Shown in pieces: positions 24,979-33,179 of a stretch of 64,000 nt of DNA (positions within the stretch are counted from its first letter, which is position 1; every line of letters starts with the position of its first letter). Made by a program: the position numbers and the translations under genes. The DNA comes from Zoogloeaceae bacterium G21618-S1. GTDB taxonomy: Bacteria > Pseudomonadota > Gammaproteobacteria > Burkholderiales > Rhodocyclaceae. A model generated the notes under the pieces. It ran no database searches, was not told where the DNA came from, and worked only from the letters and a program-made list of their open reading frames with translations. The stretch spans positions 310,001 to 374,000 of the forward strand of contig JAPWHF010000002.1 in assembly GCA_027214125.1 (NCBI GenBank), read 5' to 3'.

Positions 24979-25891
24979 CTTCCGGTTCTTGCCCATATCC
25001 GTAGCCATATCCGTAATAGCCCCCCGGCCCTTGGACGGTCGATTTATTCAACAGCATCATTTTGATCGGACACGCCTCAATCGTCGCCAAGGCCTGTTTC
25101 AGCGCTGCATGCGTCGTACGCTCAGCCTCGACAACCACCACGATCTGCCCCATGTGCGTCGCCAGCACGCGCGACTCGGTGGTCACCAGCAAAGGCGGCG
25201 AATCAAAAACGATGATCCGGTCGGGATAACGGCTGGCCATCTCGTCCAGCAAACGATTCATCCCTTCGCTGGCAAGCAGTTCAGTGGCCCGCTGCGTGGC
25301 CGTGCCCGCCGGCAGAATGCGAAGCTTCTCGATGTTGGTCCGCAGAATGACGTCCGGCAGATCAAGCGTGCCATCCACCAGCACATCCATCAAGCCGCGC
25401 TCTGGCGGCAATCCCATCTGCTTGAGAATCGAGGGTTTCGAGACATCCGCATCCACCAACAACACCGAGTGATCGAGTTCCATCGCCATACTCATGGCCA
25501 GGTTCAACGCGGTAAAACTCTTGCCCTCGCCCGGCAACGCGCTGGTCACCATGATGAGGTTCCCCTGTGCCACACGACTGGTGCCTCGCATTGAGGACGC
25601 ATTGCGGAGCAAAGGACGCTTGATCACCCGATATTCTTCTGAGATCGATGTGCGCTGCTGATCCGGCGTTACAAAACCCATGTGGGCAAGCCGCTCGAGA
25701 TCAATATGCACAGCCCGACTGACCGGCTCCGCCTCCGGGGCATGAATTTCCACCCGCGAGCGCTCTATCGGTGCAACCGCATCAACAACTGCAGCTTGTG
25801 CGGGAGCGGGAGCCGGTGTAATCACTGGCGCATCTTGCCCTGCTTGCTTCAACTGCCCGAGCCGTTCGACGGCTTTTTCAATAAGACTCAT
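24962..25891 (-). CDS. XrtA-associated tyrosine autokinase (BY-kinase, CpsD/Wzc C-domain-like)
   Basis: A 309-residue cytoplasmic bacterial tyrosine kinase. The Walker A motif is SALPGEGKS (117-125), Walker A' is LLVDADVSKP near 143-152, and Walker B is IIVFDSPPLLVT. The C-terminal tail carries five tyrosines at 292, 293, 295, 297 and 299, the usual autophosphorylation cluster. It works with the separate membrane chain-length determinant encoded 10 nt upstream to control polymer length and export. The first 100 residues are a Pro/Ala-rich linker starting with SLIEKAVERL, conserved in this subgroup. Its end overlaps the start of the outer-membrane protein gene. Confidence 0.94.
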   Translation of the reverse strand: MSLIEKAVERLGQLKQAGQDAPVITPAPAPAQAAVVDAVAPIERSRVEIHAPEAEPVSRAVHIDLERLAHMGFVTPDQQRTSISEEYRVIKRPLLRNASSMRGTSRVAQGNLIMVTSALPGEGKSFTALNLAMSMAMELDHSVLLVDADVSKPSILKQMGLPPERGLMDVLVDGTLDLPDVILRTNIEKLRILPAGTATQRATELLASEGMNRLLDEMASRYPDRIIVFDSPPLLVTTESRVLATHMGQIVVVVEAERTTHAALKQALATIEACPIKMMLLNKSTVQGPGGYYGYGYGYGQEPEDDKAA

Positions 25892-25901
25892 GTCACGACC
25901 T

Positions 25902-27443
25902 TCACGAAAGTTTCAGCATGGCGATTGCCGCCGTCAGCACGCCAAACGCACCGACATAGCCCCCAACACCGCCCAAAAAGGCCAGATTGAGGCGCTGCCG
26001 CCGCCGCTTGCGCACCGGATCGGCCGTCGCGCTGACCGTGCCGAGCAAAGGCAATCCGGTGACTTCGCGCAAATTCCGCCCATCCAGGAATGTCGGCCGC
26101 ATCTGACTGAGGATGAACGTGAATGCCAGGCCAAACAGCAGCGCGGCGCCCCCACCCAGTGGCATCAACAGAATGCGGTTGGGCGCAGACGGCTTGAGCG
26201 GTACGCTCGGCGGATCGATCAGGCGGAACTCCGCCATACCCGACGACGACTCCATCTCCACTGACATGTTGGCCGACTCGCGGCGACTCACCAGCGTTTC
26301 ATAGTTTTTCTTGTTGATCTCGTAATCCCGGTTCAACTGGGCCAATTCAGCCTCAATCTGCGGTAGCAGCTTGGCTGATTCCTGCAAGCGCGCCTGGCGG
26401 CCTTCAAACTCGGCCACCCGCGCTCTGAGCGACGCGACATTGGCGGCAGCATCGGCCAGCGCGAGCTTCATTTGCTGATAGACCGGGTTGGAGTTCACGT
26501 CCCCATAACCGCCACCTTCGTTGCGGCGAGCAGCCACTTCCACCTTTTTCTGCTCTTTCAGTTGCTCAATGATCCGGCGAGTCCCCACCACGTCCGGATG
26601 TGCCTCGGTGTACCGCTGGAGCAAACCGTCCAGATTCTTCTCCAACGCATCAATACGACCATCTATCTCGGGAATCGACACCTTGCGCTCGACGGTGTTT
26701 TCCGGCAGAAGGACCGGCTCCTCGCCAGTGAGCTGGCGCTGCAGCGCATCTCGAGAATTCTCGGCTTCTCGCAACGCAAGACGCGCCGCCGCCAACTGGC
26801 CAGCAACCTCCCCCACCTGGGTGAGGTAATCCTTGCCGCTGCCCATCAAATGCATGTTCTTGATCTTGAAATCCTTGAGCCGGTTTTCAGCTTCGTCCAA
26901 CCGTTGCTCATAGGTCTTGATCTGTTCCTCGATGAATCGGCGGGCCGAATCCGTGTCCTTGCGCTTGTCCCCGAGGCCCGATTCCACAAATATCGAGACC
27001 AGGGACTGAACAACACGCTTGGCGCGCTCGGGCTGCGTATCTTCATACGACAGCGTGAAGAGGTTGTCCCGCCCGGTGCCCTTGATTTGAAGTGTCTTGT
27101 TCAGCTCGACGATCAATTCTTCGCGCTGCTTGTTGGTCTTGACCGTCAAGTCGAGATCCGCCATCCGGATCAGCTTCTCGATGTTTGGGCGACTGATCAA
27201 GGTCCGCGAGAGAATGGTGATCTGCTGATCCACGTTCGGCTGAACCGCCAAGCCCGACATCAGGGGCTTCAGCACCGACTGCGTATCAACGAAGATCCGT
27301 GCCGAGGATTCATAGCGATCAGGCAGCATATAGATGGCACCGGCGGCAATGGCGCCGACCAGCCAGGCCGCAGCCAGACCCCACCAGCGATATAGCCACA
27401 TGGCGCGCAGATACGCGACGAGTTGTCGAAGGACGTCTTCCAT
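25902..27443 (-). CDS. XrtA system polysaccharide chain length determinant (Wzz/PCP family)
   Basis: A 513-residue inner-membrane polysaccharide co-polymerase. One transmembrane helix lies near residues 15-35 and another near 425-445, with a final hydrophobic segment at the C-terminus. The periplasmic part contains the Wzz domain (LPDRYESSARIFVDT) and long coiled coils from about 160 to 375 with the GNVR-type region (YEINKKNYETLVSRRESA). In this family the tyrosine kinase is a separate protein, encoded next. It sets EPS chain length and contacts the outer-membrane export protein encoded 65 nt upstream. Confidence 0.93.
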   Translation of the reverse strand: MEDVLRQLVAYLRAMWLYRWWGLAAAWLVGAIAAGAIYMLPDRYESSARIFVDTQSVLKPLMSGLAVQPNVDQQITILSRTLISRPNIEKLIRMADLDLTVKTNKQREELIVELNKTLQIKGTGRDNLFTLSYEDTQPERAKRVVQSLVSIFVESGLGDKRKDTDSARRFIEEQIKTYEQRLDEAENRLKDFKIKNMHLMGSGKDYLTQVGEVAGQLAAARLALREAENSRDALQRQLTGEEPVLLPENTVERKVSIPEIDGRIDALEKNLDGLLQRYTEAHPDVVGTRRIIEQLKEQKKVEVAARRNEGGGYGDVNSNPVYQQMKLALADAAANVASLRARVAEFEGRQARLQESAKLLPQIEAELAQLNRDYEINKKNYETLVSRRESANMSVEMESSSGMAEFRLIDPPSVPLKPSAPNRILLMPLGGGAALLFGLAFTFILSQMRPTFLDGRNLREVTGLPLLGTVSATADPVRKRRRQRLNLAFLGGVGGYVGAFGVLTAAIAMLKLS

Positions 27444-27508
27444 AGATTCAATTCTGCTTCTGTGTACGCCGGCCGCCGTGGTGGCAGCCGGTCAGTTCGG
27501 GACGGGGA

Positions 27509-28129
27509 TCAGAACCAGCTTTGCGGAATGATCAGAACATCGCCGGGACGCATCTCGACATTGGCCGAGACATCACCGCGCTTGAGCAAATCCGACAAGC
27601 GGACGCTGTACTGCTTGTTTCCCTCGCCAGTGCGCAGGATCGACGCCTTGTTGCCATCAGCAAACTCGGTCATGCCGCCCACTGCAATCATCACGTCCAG
27701 TGCGGTCATTTTCTGACGATACGGCAAAACCATCGGCTTGGCGGCTTCGCCAACCACGCGAATCTGCTCGCTATACGGGCCGACAAAACTGGTCACGATG
27801 ACCGTCACGACCGGCTCGCGGATGTACTTCTCCAGCGCCTTCTCGATATCCCGCCCGAGCGTGCTGGCATCTTTTCCCATCGCCTGCAGGTCTTCAACCA
27901 GCGGCGTGGTGATTTTTCCGTCCGGACGCACCGGGACGGACATCGACAATTCCGGATTGCGCCACACCACGATATTGACCGTATCACCCGGTCCGATCAC
28001 ATAGCTGTATTCCGAATCAGCCGCCACAGCGGGCGCTGGCGGAAAACTGTTGCTGGCACACCCCGACAGCATTACAAGCGAAGCGAGAGCAACACTGACC
28101 AGCCCCAGCACGGTTCGCATGAGCTTCAT
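27509..28129 (-). CDS. XrtA system exopolysaccharide export lipoprotein (Wza-like)
   Basis: A 206-residue polysaccharide export (PES) protein. The signal peptide ends in a lipobox LSGC with the lipidated Cys at 24, so it is an outer-membrane lipoprotein. The Poly_export domain (about 38-120) begins YVIGPGDTVNIVVWRNPELS, and one SLBB-type soluble ligand-binding domain follows (about 125-205). It is shorter than Wza (about 380 residues), as usual for the exosortase-associated form that pairs with a separate beta-barrel. GGAGG lies about 8 bases upstream of the ATG. It is the first gene of the minus-strand operon, so the promoter must lie in 28130-28375. Confidence 0.93.
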   Translation of the reverse strand: MKLMRTVLGLVSVALASLVMLSGCASNSFPPAPAVAADSEYSYVIGPGDTVNIVVWRNPELSMSVPVRPDGKITTPLVEDLQAMGKDASTLGRDIEKALEKYIREPVVTVIVTSFVGPYSEQIRVVGEAAKPMVLPYRQKMTALDVMIAVGGMTEFADGNKASILRTGEGNKQYSVRLSDLLKRGDVSANVEMRPGDVLIIPQSWF

Positions 28130-28375
28130 TTCCTACCCCTCCAATGTCATTGTGTCGGCAGTGGCTTCCGACATTCCATCGGAATCCTAGCGACGCCGGG
28201 CACGGTCCAAAAGGAACAATTACACAAACGCTTACAGCCTTCCCCCGCAAGAATGACTAAAGTACGATGCAATACACGCAGTGCAGCGCAGTCCATTGGC
28301 ATTATTTGACCGAGCGCACTGCGACCTGGCATGACACATTCCGCTGCAACTGATCGGTCATCAGAGGGTCACCAA
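28130..28375. promoter_or_regulatory. Divergent control region between the EPS operon and the FeeM-like gene
   Basis: This 246-nt spacer should contain promoters for both the minus-strand EPS operon and the plus-strand acyltransferase. The untranslated leader of the EPS mRNA contains two potential hairpins: arms 28153-28158/28168-28173 and arms 28173-28177/28181-28185. They share one base and so may be alternatives. No RfaH ops element and no convincing sigma-54 -24/-12 pair was found by eye. Confidence 0.45.
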
Positions 28376-29185
28376 GTGAGTACATTCGAAGCAAGTCAGT
28401 CCAACAACCCGAGGTTGCAAGGAGCTTATCACGCTATTCCTCGAAGAGACGTGACAAACGATTCAGGCGCTCTCCATTCGCTTGGCATCCCCTCAACCGA
28501 CGATCGGGACAGCCGCGAGTTCGTCCTGTCGCGCAGTGATTTTCAGATCAGGCTGGGCAATGGCGCCGATGGGCAACGCAGTAATGTCAGCATGCTGATT
28601 CAGCGAATGTACGCATGGCGCGGCCTGCTCACGCATGCCCCATCGCGCATTGACGATCAGCCAAATCAATTGACGCTGATCGCCTCGCGCGGCACCACCA
28701 TGTTTGGCACCCTGACCTTGAAGCTCGATTCCGACGAAGGCCTGCTCGCAGATGAGTTGTACTCAAAAGAAATCAGCGCCGCGCGACAGGACGGCGCCAA
28801 GGTGTGCGAGCTGACGCGACTCGCCATTGACCCAGCCTTCAACTCAAAAGAAGTCCTCGCCTCGATTTTTCATCTGGCCTACCTTTTCGGCCGTTTGATC
28901 CACAACAAGACTGACTTGTTCATCGAGGTCAATCCTCGGCACGTAGCGTTCTATCGACGCATGCTCGGCTTCCGGATCGCCGGAGAAGAGCGCATCTGCC
29001 CCCGCGTCAACGCGCCGGCGGTACTCCTGCACCTTCCGCTCAGCTACGTCGATGAACAAGTCGGGCGCTGCGCCGGACGCCCCGACACCGGCGCCCGAAG
29101 CCTCTACTCCTATTTTTTCAACGAGAACGAGCAACGCGGCCTGCTCAAGCGCTTGCAGGCCGATCCTTCGCTGGTTGCCCTTTAG
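28376..29185 (+). CDS. FeeM-type N-acyl amino acid synthase-like acyltransferase
   Basis: The protein has a GNAT/autoinducer-synthase-like fold. Recognisable parts are a core with IASRGTTMFGTLTLKLDS, the conserved VCELTRLAID strand, a helix with FHLAYLFGRLIHNKTDLFIEVNPRH, and FYRRMLGFR at the acyl-CoA/ACP-binding end. FeeM-type enzymes join long-chain fatty acyl groups from acyl carrier protein to an amino acid such as tyrosine, and relatives are known to occur beside exosortase/PEP-CTERM loci. The chosen GTG at 28376 has GAGGG seven bases upstream, giving 269 residues; an ATG at 28331 would add 15 residues but lacks a ribosome-binding site. It is divergent from the EPS operon. Substrate identity is inferred, not shown. 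Confidence 0.8.
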   Translation: MSTFEASQSNNPRLQGAYHAIPRRDVTNDSGALHSLGIPSTDDRDSREFVLSRSDFQIRLGNGADGQRSNVSMLIQRMYAWRGLLTHAPSRIDDQPNQLTLIASRGTTMFGTLTLKLDSDEGLLADELYSKEISAARQDGAKVCELTRLAIDPAFNSKEVLASIFHLAYLFGRLIHNKTDLFIEVNPRHVAFYRRMLGFRIAGEERICPRVNAPAVLLHLPLSYVDEQVGRCAGRPDTGARSLYSYFFNENEQRGLLKRLQADPSLVAL

Positions 29186-29191
29186 CACAAC

Positions 29192-30490
29192 TCAGAACGC
29201 CCGCCGCACCTCGACATACGCACGGTCACTGCGGTCGAATCGACCGAATACCCCCAGCTCCGGACCACCAAACACGTCGAGTCCCGCCGTACCGCGCCAG
29301 TTGGCATCCATCTGCCACACGACTTTTGGTCGCAGCATATAGCCGCCACCATTCAGACTCGACACGAGCAGCACCTCAGCCTCCAAATCGTCACCAAACT
29401 GACGATTCACCAGAAGCGTCGCGCCCTCCTCGCTCTTGTCCCATACCAAACCTTCGCGATGGTTCAAATAACGTCGCGCGTAGTATTGGGTGTTCACACG
29501 CCACACCTGCCCGATCGGCACATCCACCCCGACAACATAATCCAGCGTATCGGATGCCACCAGGCCATTCGGCGCCGTAAAGTCGGTCGTATTGAACTGG
29601 CGCCCGGCGGTGTGAACAGCCTCACCCTTGAGCACGAAACGCCCCATATCCTTGGAAAACGTAGCACCGATCTGATTGATACGGTCGTGGCGCGCTTCGA
29701 AAGTCAACGGTGCGACCGACGTCCGATAAAACGTCGGCGCGGTATCCGTGCTCCGATAAAAAAAGCCAGAGACATCCCAACCACTGATCAATGCCGACAA
29801 ACGAGTACCCCAGTTCATGTTGCCTAGCCGCTGATCAGGTCGATCTTCGCCCTCGAAACGGGCACCATCAGCGGCAAACGGGTAAAACTCGCCACCCGGC
29901 TTTCCGATGTTGTCGACACTGGCGACCGGTATCCACAGCAACTCACCATGCCAGCCATCACCGAAGTACTCGGCGCGCGCAGCCCACTGCGGAATCCGCA
30001 TCTGATCGAATTCGGGCAGAAAAAACTCGCGGGTATCACGCGCAGACACGACGTCGGCAAAGAACAGACCGACCATCTCACCCCAAACAATATGCTGCCG
30101 CCCTAGCCGATAGTCCCAGTTGCCCGCTGATATATCGAGATACGCCTCTCGAATCGTCGCTTCGCTGCGCCGATCCCGACGCACATCAGACGAATAGACA
30201 TCCGACTCGATATCCGGTGCAGCATCCGCATCAAATCGCCCGGAGAGCTTCCACTTCACCTTCTCGCTCAAGCGACCACTGCTCTCAAGGTTCAAGCGCC
30301 CACGCAACTTGGACCAATACGACGGCGAGTTGTACGCCCGAGCGGCCGAGAACTCGGCAAACCCGTGCAAACCGACACCGCTGTCAGCCGGCTTGGCCAC
30401 ATCCAGCAAATCATCCAGATCGCCCGCAGCAAGCACACAGCCAGTCATCGCCACCAGGCCAAGGCCAACCCCCAAACGCCATCGATTCAT
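29192..30490 (-). CDS. Outer membrane beta-barrel protein (DUF1302-like) of an ABC/LolA-type cluster
   Basis: A 432-residue protein with a Sec signal peptide (residues 1-23, cleavage near VLA-AGD). The barrel is rich in Arg/Asp/Tyr/Trp, with repeated WRVNTQYYARRYL-type strands and a C-terminal Phe (VEVRRAF). Segments such as YRLGRQHIVWGE and ADVVSARDTREF are typical of the DUF1302/alginate-export-like families. The start at 30490 was chosen because GGGAG lies 6 nt upstream; an ATG at 30496 immediately follows it. It lies 10 nt after the ABC ATPase gene and probably works with it. It ends 6 nt from the convergent FeeM-like gene. Cargo unknown. Confidence 0.72.
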   Translation of the reverse strand: MNRWRLGVGLGLVAMTGCVLAAGDLDDLLDVAKPADSGVGLHGFAEFSAARAYNSPSYWSKLRGRLNLESSGRLSEKVKWKLSGRFDADAAPDIESDVYSSDVRRDRRSEATIREAYLDISAGNWDYRLGRQHIVWGEMVGLFFADVVSARDTREFFLPEFDQMRIPQWAARAEYFGDGWHGELLWIPVASVDNIGKPGGEFYPFAADGARFEGEDRPDQRLGNMNWGTRLSALISGWDVSGFFYRSTDTAPTFYRTSVAPLTFEARHDRINQIGATFSKDMGRFVLKGEAVHTAGRQFNTTDFTAPNGLVASDTLDYVVGVDVPIGQVWRVNTQYYARRYLNHREGLVWDKSEEGATLLVNRQFGDDLEAEVLLVSSLNGGGYMLRPKVVWQMDANWRGTAGLDVFGGPELGVFGRFDRSDRAYVEVRRAF

Positions 30491-30500
30491 CAACATCTCC

Positions 30501-31250
30501 CTAGATTTCCGGATCTTCTTCATCTTGCGCCCGGCGGTCCTGGACAAACATCCATCCATCGGACTGTCGCATCCCCAGCGCCTTGATTTCACCATCTTCA
30601 ATACGAACCAAGCGGTCCGCCATGTTCATCACGCGTCGATCGTGGGTCGAAAACACGAACGTGGTTCCAGACTCCCTGTTGATCTGCTTCATCAACTTCA
30701 GAATGCTCTCGCCCGTTTTTCGATCCAGGTTCGCGGTCGGCTCGTCGGCCAAGACAATCTTCGAATGCGTCGCCAACGCCCGCGCAATGGCCACGCGCTG
30801 TCGCTGCCCACCAGAGAGCTGGTTCGGCCGATGAGGCGCATACTTGCGCAAGCCCACCATGGACAGGTAATGCTTTACCCGCTCCTGCCGCTCAGCCTTG
30901 GAGAGTTCGGGAAACTGCAGCAGCGGGTATTCCACATTCTCTTCCGCCGACAGCACGGGCATCAAATTGAAGGTCTGGAAAATGAAACCGATCGTGCGCG
31001 CACGCAGATCCGCCAGATCATCGGGGCTCTTGCCGGACACATCCTGACCATTGATCAGCACCCGACCACTCGAAGGGGTGTCGATGCAACCGATAATATT
31101 CAGTACTGTCGACTTGCCGCTTCCAGACGGCCCGGCGATGGCCAGAAAAACGCCAGGCTCAATGGACAAGGTCACGTCGCGAAGCGCCGTCACCGTTTGA
31201 TCGCCCAAGCGATAACGCTTGGAGACATTTTCGACCTGAACTATCGCCAT
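30501..31250 (-). CDS. ABC transporter ATP-binding protein (LolD/MacB type)
   Basis: A 249-residue ATPase with all catalytic motifs: Walker A GPSGSGKST (40-48), Q-loop FIFQTFNLMP, signature LSGGQRQRVA, Walker B IVLADEPTANLD and switch His in FSTHD. This is the o228/LolD-MacB subclass, which works with FtsX-type permeases in mechanotransmission and lipoprotein or lipid extraction. The ATG at 31250 gives the canonical beginning MAIVQVENVSKRY; extension to 31292 would nearly touch the divergent gene. No permease gene lies next to it, which is unusual. The outer-membrane protein gene follows after 10 nt. Confidence 0.93.
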   Translation of the reverse strand: MAIVQVENVSKRYRLGDQTVTALRDVTLSIEPGVFLAIAGPSGSGKSTVLNIIGCIDTPSSGRVLINGQDVSGKSPDDLADLRARTIGFIFQTFNLMPVLSAEENVEYPLLQFPELSKAERQERVKHYLSMVGLRKYAPHRPNQLSGGQRQRVAIARALATHSKIVLADEPTANLDRKTGESILKLMKQINRESGTTFVFSTHDRRVMNMADRLVRIEDGEIKALGMRQSDGWMFVQDRRAQDEEDPEI

Positions 31251-31294
31251 TTCGTTGCCGTAATAGAAGTGACACTGCCACAAGGATAGCACTC

Positions 31295-32065
31295 ATGACA
31301 CAGCCATTTCGACTTCGTCGCACGGTCCTGCGCATCGCCGTTTTATCGGCGCTCTTGCCCCTCAGTGGATTGACGCCGGCCGCCGATACGCCCGATGCCA
31401 GCGCGCTGCTCGCCAGCACCGACGCCATCCGCTTTCCACAGGAAAGCTTCCAGGTCGACATTGACATCGAAAGCCGACAAAACGAAGGCGAGCCGGCCGA
31501 CCATCACCGCTACCGCGTACTCTCAAAAGGGCGCGAAGATACGGTCGTCCTGACGATGGAACCGTCCAGCGAGCGCGGACAGATCCTGCTCATGAAACAT
31601 CGGGATTTGTGGATTTTCATGCCGTCCGTCTCCCAGCCCGTCCGCCTGTCCCTGGCGCAACGCCTCACCGGCCAGGTCGCCAACGGCGATCTCGCGCGCG
31701 CCAACTTTACCGGGGACTACACCGCAAAATACTTGAGAGAAGAAGCCATCGACGGGAAACCAGCCCACGTGCTGGAACTGACCGCCGTGGACGAGGGAGT
31801 AACCTACGCCAAAGTTGAGTACTGGATTGACACCGCCACGACACGCCCGATCAAAGCCGCGTTCTACGCCATTTCCGGCCGATTGCTGAAAACTTGTGAG
31901 TACATGGACTACAAGGAAATGGCCGGCGCTGTTCGCCCCACTCGCCTCGTCATGACCGACGCGCTCAAGGCGGGCAACGTATCCACCATGAGTTACAGCG
32001 CCATGAACCCACGCCCGCTACCGGACAAGCTGTTCACCAAGGAGTATTTGAAGAAACTGAACTGA
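31295..32065 (+). CDS. LolA-like outer membrane lipoprotein-sorting protein
   Basis: A 256-residue periplasmic protein with a signal peptide (about 1-30, cleavage near TPAADT). Its beta-rich fold resembles the LolA/LolB-like outer membrane lipoprotein-sorting protein family: EDTVVLTMEPSSERGQILL, WIFMPSVSQPVRLS, and KVEYWIDTATTRPIKAAFY near the end. Such proteins are thought to bind lipid or lipoprotein for passage across the periplasm. It is divergent from the ABC ATPase, with 44 nt between the chosen starts. An AAGGATAG Shine-Dalgarno lies 6 nt before the ATG. Together with the ATPase and barrel gene it suggests an envelope lipid or lipoprotein trafficking set. Confidence 0.85.
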   Translation: MTQPFRLRRTVLRIAVLSALLPLSGLTPAADTPDASALLASTDAIRFPQESFQVDIDIESRQNEGEPADHHRYRVLSKGREDTVVLTMEPSSERGQILLMKHRDLWIFMPSVSQPVRLSLAQRLTGQVANGDLARANFTGDYTAKYLREEAIDGKPAHVLELTAVDEGVTYAKVEYWIDTATTRPIKAAFYAISGRLLKTCEYMDYKEMAGAVRPTRLVMTDALKAGNVSTMSYSAMNPRPLPDKLFTKEYLKKLN

Positions 32066-32078
32066 AAGCACCAAAACA

Positions 32079-32101
32079 AAGCGCCGCATAGCGCGGCGCT
32101 T
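32079..32101. terminator. GC-rich hairpin after the LolA-like gene
   Basis: A 9-bp stem (32079-32087 with 32093-32101) and a 5-base loop lie 14 nt after the stop codon. No strong U-tract follows, so it may act jointly with the hairpin at 32108-32133. Confidence 0.55.
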
Positions 32102-32107
32102 GTAAAG

Positions 32108-32133
32108 AAAAAGGCACCCGAAGGTGCCTTTTT
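32108..32133. terminator. Bidirectional rho-independent terminator
   Basis: An 11-bp stem (32108-32118 with 32123-32133) closes on a CGAA tetraloop, with A-tracts on one side and T-tracts on the other. It can therefore end transcription from both the LolA-like gene (plus) and the porin gene (minus), which stops 24 nt away. Confidence 0.88.
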
Positions 32134-32156
32134 CAACTTTCAGATCGACGAATCGA

Positions 32157-33179
32157 TTAGAAAGCGTGACGGATGCCAAGGCCCAGAGCGTTGGAGCTCT
32201 TGCCATCTTGCTTGGCCAGCGCGCCCAGACCGACGTTGTCGTCGTTCGTGGTGCGGTTCACACCGACGTAAGCGATGGTGCGCTTCGACAGGTTGTGGGT
32301 GTAGGCCACGGTGAACGAACGGCTGTCCGAATCCTGCGCATCTTCGTTGCGGGCACCGTAAGCAACGTGGATGTTGCCCATGCCGACCGGAACGATACCG
32401 CCGATCTGATACACCTTCACGTCGCTGTCATTCGCATCGACGCTAGCGGTCTGGTAGGAACCGACCAGCTTGAAGCCGCCGAAGTCGTAAGCAGCACCGA
32501 GGTAGTGCTCTTTGTGGTCGTCGCCAAGGGTCGAATCGCCAGCGTTGATGTAGATGTAATCAACGTTCAGCGGGCCGTTGGCGTAGTTCAGGCCCAGACC
32601 GACTTTGTCATCGGTGTTGCGGTTCGGGTTCTTTGCCTTGTCGTCAGCTTCGGTCGAACCGAAGCTATAGATCACCTGGCCGCTGAAACCACCGAATTTC
32701 TTCGACTGGTAGTTGACCGAGTTGTCCCAGCGAGCGTCCGAACCGGCGTCGACCTGAAGACCACCGCCCGTCAGAATGGCTGCGGGATCCAGGGCACCAG
32801 CGGCGACGGCGTCATTGCGGAAAGCATAGTAACCCGGCGAGTACTGACGACCCAGACCGATGAAACCGAAGCCGCCTTCCAGACCAACCCAAGCTTGACG
32901 GTGGAATTCTTTGGAGGAAGCCGGGGAAGCGTCGTCGGAGTTGAAGCCCTGCTCCAGCACGAACTTGGCCTTCAGGCCGTTACCCAGGTCTTCTTCGCCC
33001 TTGAAGCCGATGCGCGGGCCGTTCAGCACGCCGTTAGCAACGCCCGAGAACTTGGCGTCACCAGCTTTACCAACACCAACGAAGGTGTCGATGATGCCGT
33101 AAACGGTAACGTTGGACTGAGCGAAGGCCGGAGCGGCGATCATGCCGGCGATGGCCAGGGCGATCAGTTTCTTCTGCAT
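32157..33179 (-). CDS. Gram-negative trimeric porin (Burkholderia/Neisseria type)
   Basis: A 340-residue general porin with a clean signal peptide (MQKKLIALAIAGMIAAPAFA, residues 1-20), then SNVTVYGIIDTFVG, the classic first strand of betaproteobacterial porins. Sixteen amphipathic strands follow, with a PGYYAFRNDAV-like loop region, ending in LGIRHAF with the terminal Phe needed for BAM recognition. AGGAG lies 6 nt before the ATG (CTTAGGAGAAATCC), giving strong translation. Codon use looks highly biased, as expected for an abundant protein. It is monocistronic, with a bidirectional terminator just downstream and its own leader of about 200 nt. Confidence 0.95.
   Translation of the reverse strand: MQKKLIALAIAGMIAAPAFAQSNVTVYGIIDTFVGVGKAGDAKFSGVANGVLNGPRIGFKGEEDLGNGLKAKFVLEQGFNSDDASPASSKEFHRQAWVGLEGGFGFIGLGRQYSPGYYAFRNDAVAAGALDPAAILTGGGLQVDAGSDARWDNSVNYQSKKFGGFSGQVIYSFGSTEADDKAKNPNRNTDDKVGLGLNYANGPLNVDYIYINAGDSTLGDDHKEHYLGAAYDFGGFKLVGSYQTASVDANDSDVKVYQIGGIVPVGMGNIHVAYGARNEDAQDSDSRSFTVAYTHNLSKRTIAYVGVNRTTNDDNVGLGALAKQDGKSSNALGLGIRHAF

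Noticed and set aside
28130-28375. Sigma-54 promoter for the EPS operon
   Set aside because: Only a poor GG-N10-GC spacing was found with weak flanking bases; not better than chance.
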